A stretch of 64,000 nt of DNA, from assembly GCA_021324045.1 (NCBI GenBank), contig JAJPJV010000003.1:1-64000 (forward strand), written 5' to 3'. The position numbers and the translations under genes are program-made. Under the pieces are notes generated by a model. The model was not told the origin of the DNA, did not search any database, and saw only the letters and a program-made list of their open reading frames with translations. Shown piece by piece: positions 58,802-64,000 of the stretch. The stretch comes from Actinomycetota bacterium. GTDB lineage: Bacteria > Actinomycetota > Acidimicrobiia > Acidimicrobiales > RAAP-2. Numbering within the stretch: the stretch's first letter is position 1; each line of letters opens with the position of its first letter.

Positions 58802-59260
58802 GTGAGCATTCGACTCTCGCCAGAGGAAGCCTGGGACGTGCTCGAGACATCGCATACCGGGATCCTGACGACGCTGAGATCCGACGGATCGCCGATCACG
58901 CTCCCCATCTGGTTCGCGGTGCTGGACCGGACGATCTGTTTCACCACCCCGAACCGCACGAAGAAGATTGCCCGCATCCGGCGCGACCCGCGGGCATCGT
59001 TCCTCGTCGAGTCAGGGCGGCATTGGGCGGAGCTGCGCGCCGTGCACCTCAGTGGTCTCATTGAAGAAGTCAGGGACGACGCGACGAGGGCTCGTATCGA
59101 CGCGGCAATAGACGCAAAATACGCCGCATTCCGCACACCAAGATCCGAGATGCCCGATGGGACCAGGGAGTACTACGCGGGACGAACCTACTTTCGCCTC
59201 TTACCGGGGCCACGCTTGTTGACCTGGGACAACAGCCGCCTCCTCCAGCAATCGACCTGA
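58802..59260 (+). CDS. Pyridoxamine-phosphate-oxidase-like (PPOX/FDOR) F420- or flavin-binding protein
   Basis: A 152-residue split-barrel protein: GILTTLRSDGSPITLPIWFAVLDRTICF, then TPNRTKKIARIRRDPRASFL, a pattern typical of actinobacterial FDOR proteins that bind F420, FMN or haem. It may reduce an activated double bond or protect against redox cyclers. The GTG at 58802 lies 8 nt after a -10 box (TAAAGT, 58788-58793), pointing to a leaderless mRNA. The enoyl-CoA hydratase follows after 13 nt and should be co-transcribed. Confidence 0.85.
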   Translation: MSIRLSPEEAWDVLETSHTGILTTLRSDGSPITLPIWFAVLDRTICFTTPNRTKKIARIRRDPRASFLVESGRHWAELRAVHLSGLIEEVRDDATRARIDAAIDAKYAAFRTPRSEMPDGTREYYAGRTYFRLLPGPRLLTWDNSRLLQQST

Positions 59261-59273
59261 GGCACCAAAGAAG

Positions 59274-60029
59274 ATGAGCGACCTTCTCCTCCAAGACGAT
59301 GCCGGTATTCGGACCATCACCTTCAACCGCCCTGAGGTCCGCAACGCACTCACCGTGGCAATGCGCCATGAGTTCTGCGATCTGCTCGATGCCGCCGACC
59401 GCGATCCGTTGATCAAGGCAGTCATCATCACTGGAACGGATCCGGCATTCACTGCTGGTGTCGACTTCAAGGAACAGGATCCTTCCTTCGACCCACGACA
59501 ACGACGGTTCGCGCTAAACCCTGGGAGGGCACTGCGAGCTATGCGAACTCCCGTCGTCTGTGCGGTCAACGGCGCCTGCGTCTCCGGCGGTCTCGAGATC
59601 GCCCTCAGCGCAACCTTCATCATCGCATCAGAGCGGGCACGGTTTGCCGACACCCACGCTCGCCTCGACGTGGTCCCGGCCTGGGGCCTGACGGCACTGC
59701 TCCCAAGGGCAGTCGGCATCCGTAAAGCGCGAGAGATGTCGATCACCGGAAACTTCGTCGATGCCGAGGAAGCTCTGCGAATCGGGCTCGTGAACCATGT
59801 CGTCCCGCATGATGAGCTGATTCCATTTGCGAGGCGCCTCGCCGCGCAGTTCATCGATACCCCAGCAGCAACCGAGGTGTTGGCACTCTACGAGCAGGGT
59901 GCCGACCTCACCTTCAGCGCGGCCCTGGCGCTAGAAACCGCTCACGCGGCCAACGCCACATGGGATGCAGCCGCGTTTGAGGCGGCTGGACGTGCCGCGG
60001 CGGCCCGCCAGCGCCGAGGGCCCTCGTGA
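59274..60029 (+). CDS. Enoyl-CoA hydratase/isomerase family protein
   Basis: A 251-residue crotonase-fold protein. Oxyanion-hole motifs are PAFTAGVDFKE and GACVSGGLEIALS; the active-site region reads FADTHARLDVVPAWGL, as in mycobacterial EchA proteins, with Asp/Val in place of the second catalytic Glu region, so hydration is not certain and isomerase or hydrolase activity is possible. It acts on CoA thioesters in the cytosol. The ATG follows the PPOX stop by 13 nt with only a weak site (AAAGAAG). Confidence 0.9.
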   Translation: MSDLLLQDDAGIRTITFNRPEVRNALTVAMRHEFCDLLDAADRDPLIKAVIITGTDPAFTAGVDFKEQDPSFDPRQRRFALNPGRALRAMRTPVVCAVNGACVSGGLEIALSATFIIASERARFADTHARLDVVPAWGLTALLPRAVGIRKAREMSITGNFVDAEEALRIGLVNHVVPHDELIPFARRLAAQFIDTPAATEVLALYEQGADLTFSAALALETAHAANATWDAAAFEAAGRAAAARQRRGPS

Positions 60030-60296
60030 CCCGAGCTCGGGAGTTGCCGCGCGGACGCGACGCTGCCCTTCGCAAGTCTCAGTCGATTCCCCGCAAGTTT
60101 CGCTTGGAAAGTGTTCCCCTGGATCGGTGGGCTCGCGCTCGGCGAACACCATTTTCGCCGATCATGAGGGCAGCCCTCCCGCCAGAATTGGACAGCTACG
60201 GGGCTTCCGTTGCTGAACCAACCTGGTTGACGCCCATCACGCAAGCTGGTGCGTCAAATCTGTGATCGGACGAGAGAAGAAGGGGGGAAAGAGAGC

Positions 60297-60845
60297 TTGC
60301 CAGTAGCGGGTCATCAGGACACGGAAGGTCAACTTCAGACGCTTCTGGCGAAGCAGGAGATCCACGAGGCGCTCATGCGTTACTGCCGTGGCATTGATCG
60401 CTGTGACGACAGACTGGTCCTTTCCGCGTTTCACGAGGACGCCATCGACAATCATACCGGCGTGGAAGAGCGCGCATGGGAGCGGTATCCCAAGATGCTT
60501 CTCCTGGCAAGGACCAATATGAAGTGGACACGCCACCACATTTGCAACGAGCTGATCCAGGTTGATGGCGATGTCGCTCACAGCGAGTCCTACCTCATTG
60601 CCTACCACCGTTTCGAGCATGAAGGTCGTGATCTGGATTGGATCCTCGGAGCCCGGTATGTTGACCGCTTCGAATGCCGCGCCGGTGCATGGCGAATCGC
60701 TCATCGCACAGTCATCTTCGACTGGCAAAGGTTTGATGAAGTCAAGGATCCCCCTGAAGGGGTCAGCTACCTGGGGCACTTTGACCACGCAGAACAAGGA
60801 GTTCGAACGCCTGAAGACTTCTCCTACCGGCACTTGGCCCTTTAG
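60297..60845 (+). CDS. SnoaL-like/NTF2-like protein (scytalone dehydratase/aromatic hydroxylase small-subunit type)
   Basis: A 182-residue protein of the NTF2-like fold: LLAKQEIHEALMRYCRGIDRCDDRLVLSAFHEDAI is the common start of the SnoaL_4 type, followed by RHHICNELIQVDGDVAHSESY and RFECRAGAWRIAHRTVIFDW. Relatives include bile-acid 7-alpha-dehydratase-like and small dehydratase proteins. TTG at 60297 with AAGGGGGG upstream is my choice; GTG at 60249 is in frame and would add 16 residues. It stands alone, about 270 nt after the hydratase. Confidence 0.82.
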   Translation: MPVAGHQDTEGQLQTLLAKQEIHEALMRYCRGIDRCDDRLVLSAFHEDAIDNHTGVEERAWERYPKMLLLARTNMKWTRHHICNELIQVDGDVAHSESYLIAYHRFEHEGRDLDWILGARYVDRFECRAGAWRIAHRTVIFDWQRFDEVKDPPEGVSYLGHFDHAEQGVRTPEDFSYRHLAL

Positions 60846-61304
60846 GACATCGGGGTGACCGCATGCACGGTGATGGCGTCCCGCATCGCCACGCGGTGAT
60901 TTCCGGCAGGCGCGCTGGGGGCGGGACCGATTGGTTCGCAGGTGACCGACCAGCGTGCGCTGAACGCGCCACACCCTGAGCAGACGGGCCACCGGTAGCT
61001 CCACCTACGTCATAGGTTCCTCGGAATGCTCAGAACCGCAACTGGTCGGCGATTTGCACGACGACTGCCCGTCCCTGGCCCGGCAATTCCACCACGGATG
61101 CTTCACCATCCTCACCGTGGGCGGCGCCTCGGGGCGACGATTCAGCTACGAGGACCGACGCCAGCTCCAGCGGATTGTGCGCCGTGGTGGCGACAAGGCA
61201 AGTCGATCGCGCTGTGGCCCTGCTCGAGAGTGCTCCTCTCGTGCCGAACCCGGGCGTAACCGCACCTCCCCAACGAACCCAGGCAGGCCCATAGGTAGCA
61301 CCCT
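60846..61304. other. Intergenic stretch with no gene recognised
   Basis: About 460 bases between convergent genes. A minus-strand frame ending near 61030 is open but has no start with a ribosome site and no known family. No T-tailed hairpin was found. Confidence 0.4.
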
Positions 61305-62897
61305 TTACGCTTCCCGTCGCTGTATCCGGGCGCGAAGCTCGTCTTTGAGGACCTTGCCGAGTGCGTTCACCGGCAGGGACTCGCACACCTCCACATAACG
61401 GGGAACCTTGTAATTGGCCATGTGCTGGCGTGCCCAGTCGATCACGTCCTGGGCCTCCAACCTGATCCCAGGACGGGGTACGACAAAGGCTGCCCCGACC
61501 TCCCCGAGACGGCGGTCGGGCACGCCGATCACCGCAACGTGCGCGATCTTTTCATTACCGAGCAAGAGGTTCTCGATCTCAGCGGGGTACGCGCTGAACC
61601 CTCCGACGTTGTACATGTCCTTGATACGTCCGGTGATCTTCACGTAACCGCGATGGTCCATGATGCCCAGGTCGCCGGTATGGAACCAGCCGTCACGATC
61701 GATCGCCGTTGCCGTTCCCTGGGGGTCTCCGACGTACCCGCGCGTCACATGGAAGCCCCGCACGACGATCTCCCCAGGGGTGCCGCGTTCTACCTCTTCA
61801 CCTCCGCCTCCCACGACCTTGAGCTCAGTCCCAGGCATCGCCCGACCCGCGAAGTTGGCGATCGTCTCCGGATCGTCGTCTCGCCGGGAAAGCGAGGCAG
61901 GACCATTGGTCTCGGTGAGCCCGTAGCCGGTGATGATCGTGTCGAAGATTCGCTCGTTTCGGAGCCGCCTGATCAGCTCGACCGGCACATCGGAGGCTCC
62001 AGTAACGGTCGTGCGCAAGGAGGACAGGTCATAGCGCGATCGCTCGGGGGAATCGAGGATCGCCTGCAACAGCGCCGGCGGACCTGGAAGGAACGTAATT
62101 GCTTCGCGTTCAACGCTCTCCATCGTCAGGCGCACATCGAACACTGGCAGTGTGACGATCGTCGCGCCCTGCAGAAGAGCCGCTACCCAGCCGGCCTTGA
62201 AGCCGAAGGTGTGGAAGAAGGGCGTGGCGACAAGGTAGCGATCGCCCTCCCGAAGCCCTACGAGCTCGTTCCAGCTGGCGAACAGACGCAGTACCTGGCC
62301 ATGGCTGCTCATGGCCCCTTTCGGGAGCCCGGTCGTCCCTGAGGTGAAGAGGATGTCCGAGAGATCGTCGCTCCCGAGCTGATCGATTCGAGCCAGTGCG
62401 ACGTCTTCACTGACGGCCTGCCCGTCGAAGAGGAACTCCTCCCAAGGCGTATCGTTCCCTGCGTCGCCGTCGAGGACGACTGTGTCAACGAGCTCCGGCA
62501 GCGCTTCCCCGGTCTCGTTCAGCCATGCGTGCAGCATGGGGAGGTAGCCGTTCCCGAGGAACGCATTGTCCGCGAACAGGGTGCGCACTCCCGCCGTTCT
62601 GAGCACATGGACAGCCTCGGCACCCTTGAAGCGTGTGTTGACCGGGACAATGACCGCTCCAGCACCGAGGGCGCCGAGGGCGGCAACGATCCACTTGTGG
62701 CCATTGGGAGCCCAGATCGCGACACGGTCGCCGTGGTTGATTCCCCGTGCGATCGCTGCCCGCGTGGCACGTAGCGCATCTTCAGCGAGCTCTGCGTAGG
62801 AGAGCCGCACCTCACCATCGACAACGGCCTCGGCCTCCGGGAAGCGCCTCGACCCATCGAGGGCCAGGCGTGCAATGTTTGCAGCGAGGGCGGCCAT
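61305..62897 (-). CDS. AMP-forming acyl-CoA ligase, FadD3-like
   Basis: A 530-residue ANL ligase. The P-loop is FTSGTTGLPKGAM, then PFFHTFGFKAGW, TGYGLTETNG, WFHTGDLGIMDHRG and GRIKDMYNVGGFSAYPAEIE, and LPVNALGKVLKDEL with the catalytic Lys. The blocks FFHTFGFKAG, LPGPPALLQAILD and KDMYNVGGFSAYPAE closely follow mycobacterial FadD3, which activates the propanoate side chain of the steroid C/D-ring fragment. The same role here is a guess from similarity only. It lies 48 nt behind the truncated amidohydrolase on the same strand, with a small hairpin between. Confidence 0.92.
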   Translation of the reverse strand: MAALAANIARLALDGSRRFPEAEAVVDGEVRLSYAELAEDALRATRAAIARGINHGDRVAIWAPNGHKWIVAALGALGAGAVIVPVNTRFKGAEAVHVLRTAGVRTLFADNAFLGNGYLPMLHAWLNETGEALPELVDTVVLDGDAGNDTPWEEFLFDGQAVSEDVALARIDQLGSDDLSDILFTSGTTGLPKGAMSSHGQVLRLFASWNELVGLREGDRYLVATPFFHTFGFKAGWVAALLQGATIVTLPVFDVRLTMESVEREAITFLPGPPALLQAILDSPERSRYDLSSLRTTVTGASDVPVELIRRLRNERIFDTIITGYGLTETNGPASLSRRDDDPETIANFAGRAMPGTELKVVGGGGEEVERGTPGEIVVRGFHVTRGYVGDPQGTATAIDRDGWFHTGDLGIMDHRGYVKITGRIKDMYNVGGFSAYPAEIENLLLGNEKIAHVAVIGVPDRRLGEVGAAFVVPRPGIRLEAQDVIDWARQHMANYKVPRYVEVCESLPVNALGKVLKDELRARIQRREA

Positions 62898-62913
62898 CGG
62901 GTTCAGCGAATGA

Positions 62914-62944
62914 GGCTCGTACCGCGAAGGATACGAGACGAGCC
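62914..62944. terminator. Hairpin between amidohydrolase and ligase genes
   Basis: GGCTCGT (62914-62920) pairs with ACGAGCC (62938-62944); an alternative inner stem CTCGTA/TACGAG overlaps it. It lies 2 nt beyond the amidohydrolase stop on the minus strand. It may attenuate read-through into the ligase gene; there is no T-run. Confidence 0.35.
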
Positions 62945-62945
62945 G

Positions 62946-64000
62946 TCAGAGCCGGTACAGCTTCGCGGCATTCTCCCCCATGATCTTCCGTCGGGTCTCG
63001 GGGCGCAGCGTTGACATCTTCTCCTCCACCGTCCCCAGGGGATCGGGGTACAAACACGTGGGGTGAGGAAAGTCTGTCTCGAAGAGGATGTTGTCCTCAC
63101 CGATGGAGTCGACGAGAACCTGGAGATTGCCAGTCCTGCTCCTCTCGAACCAGAACGTCGCGTACCAGTGATCCCGGAAATACTCCGACGGCATCTTCGA
63201 CAGCTCCGCTGCTTGGATCGGCGCGTTCTCCCAGATCTCGTAGTCCATTGCCTCGAGCATGAACGGAATCCATCCTGCGCCGCTCTCGACTGAAACCATC
63301 TTCAGCTTCGGGTGCCGATCGAAGATCCCCGCGTACACCGTATTGATCACGAATCGGGCGTTACCTATGAACAGCATGGCCCCGCCGATGGCCGGTTTGA
63401 CGTACTCATGCTGCGAAGGCCAGAAGTACTTGCCGTAGAAGTCCATCGCCGTGGCACTGGCACCGATGTGGAAGTGCAGTGGCAGCCCGAGATCGGCACA
63501 CACTTCGAAGAAGGGGTCCCACGCCCTGCTTGCCAGATCCGGTGCGCCGGTCTCCTGCGGGTCCGACATCATGTTGAGACCCCGGAATCCCAGCCTTGCT
63601 GCACGCTGAGCTTCCTTCACGCACTCTTCGACGCTCCACGCCGGCATCACCGCCATGGGAAGGAGTCGGTTGCCCGAATCAGCTTGCAGCTCGGCCATGG
63701 CATCGTTGAAGATCTCCACGCACAGCGTGCGCAGCCGGGAATCGGCGGTCGCGTTCGCCAAGCGCTGGCCTCCGATGCCCACGTCGCTCGGGAAGAGAAC
63801 CTGGGCATGGACGCCTTCCTCGTCCATGAGCGCGATCCGCGCCTTCGGATCCCACGCCGCCGGATGGACCTGATCGATGTTCCACACGAGCTGCGACTCG
63901 TAGAAGGGGAACTTGTTCCCCTGAGGGTCGATGGTGCCCCCGCCCCTCGCCGGCCCGAGCGGCTTGCCCTCGAGCAGCCACGTGTCCCGACCGTCGACCT
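62946..64000 (-). CDS. PF04909 amidohydrolase, DFPHPT subfamily (5' end outside window)
   Basis: The frame is open from the window edge to the stop at 62946, about 351 residues; the N-terminal metal motif lies beyond the edge. Seen motifs: LHFHIGASATAMDF (strand His), MVSVESGAGWIPF, YATFWFERS and LFETDFPHPTCLYP (metal Asp), ending ENAAKLYRL. The sequence is collinear with 52303-53478 throughout, so it is a recent paralogue. It is probably co-transcribed with the ligase at 61305, as other amidohydrolases in the window are with ligase or dehydrogenase genes. Confidence 0.9.
   Translation of the reverse strand, partial: VDGRDTWLLEGKPLGPARGGGTIDPQGNKFPFYESQLVWNIDQVHPAAWDPKARIALMDEEGVHAQVLFPSDVGIGGQRLANATADSRLRTLCVEIFNDAMAELQADSGNRLLPMAVMPAWSVEECVKEAQRAARLGFRGLNMMSDPQETGAPDLASRAWDPFFEVCADLGLPLHFHIGASATAMDFYGKYFWPSQHEYVKPAIGGAMLFIGNARFVINTVYAGIFDRHPKLKMVSVESGAGWIPFMLEAMDYEIWENAPIQAAELSKMPSEYFRDHWYATFWFERSRTGNLQVLVDSIGEDNILFETDFPHPTCLYPDPLGTVEEKMSTLRPETRRKIMGENAAKLYRL

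Overview
The window is one uninterrupted piece of a high-GC actinobacterial chromosome. Evidence for this lineage is the actinobacterial family DUF3151, a group II truncated haemoglobin of the mycobacterial GlbO type, a mycothiol-type DsbA protein close to Mycobacterium Rv2466c, several F420-type luciferase-like oxidoreductases, frequent GTG starts, and starts about 7 nt behind a -10 box (probably leaderless). The number of PF04909 amidohydrolases, orphan substrate-binding proteins and lipid-transfer thiolases makes an Acidimicrobiia-like genome my best guess, but this is inference only. No rRNA, CRISPR array, transposase, phage gene or origin was seen. There is one tRNA (Gly, TCC).

Left end (1-9 kb): housekeeping and single genes. 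These are a truncated GGDEF-EAL cyclic-di-GMP protein, GlbO, tRNA-Gly, a possible short transcript ending in a perfect 14-bp hairpin, the Rv2466c-like protein, a TIGR01777 epimerase-like protein, DUF3151, a solo ParA ATPase, an alpha/beta hydrolase and a channel-like membrane protein.

Right part (9-64 kb): an almost unbroken catabolic island of about 40 genes in short operons on both strands. It holds six PF04909 amidohydrolases plus two other amidohydrolase-superfamily enzymes, five acyl-CoA dehydrogenases (two as alpha/beta pairs), three AMP-forming CoA ligases (one frameshifted), and a carboxyltransferase without its biotin carboxylase partner. It also has three luciferase-like oxidoreductases, two P450s, one His-ligand ferredoxin, a Rieske oxygenase, a 1193-residue 2-oxoacid:ferredoxin oxidoreductase and two SDRs. 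The rest is an Ltp3/Ltp4/DUF35/Ltp2-like thiolase block, an AMACR-like protein, an enoyl-CoA hydratase, two orphan periplasmic binding proteins and two NTF2-like proteins. Many parts recall the mycobacterial sterol side-chain and ring machinery (FadE heterotetramers, Ltp-DUF35 pairs, FadD3-like ligase, MCR). The likely overall job is CoA-dependent breakdown of a large cyclic or branched lipid, steroid or terpenoid type. The substrate cannot be read from the sequence.

The most interesting signal is not a gene. A palindrome of the form TGAGCR-NN-YGCTCA, or a recognisable variant, recurs about ten times, almost only in front of catabolic operons. In four cases it abuts or closely follows a -10-like hexamer; in one divergent promoter it occurs as two identical 17-nt copies. 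This suggests a single TetR-like regulon covering most of the island, with the regulator outside the window: the one TetR gene present has a different palindrome of its own. Other points for follow-up are an M24 peptidase paired with a metal-ligand-less M24 paralogue, an AMACR-like protein with its catalytic His changed to Arg, and a hidden 60-codon gene fitting exactly between ltp4-like and ltp3-like.
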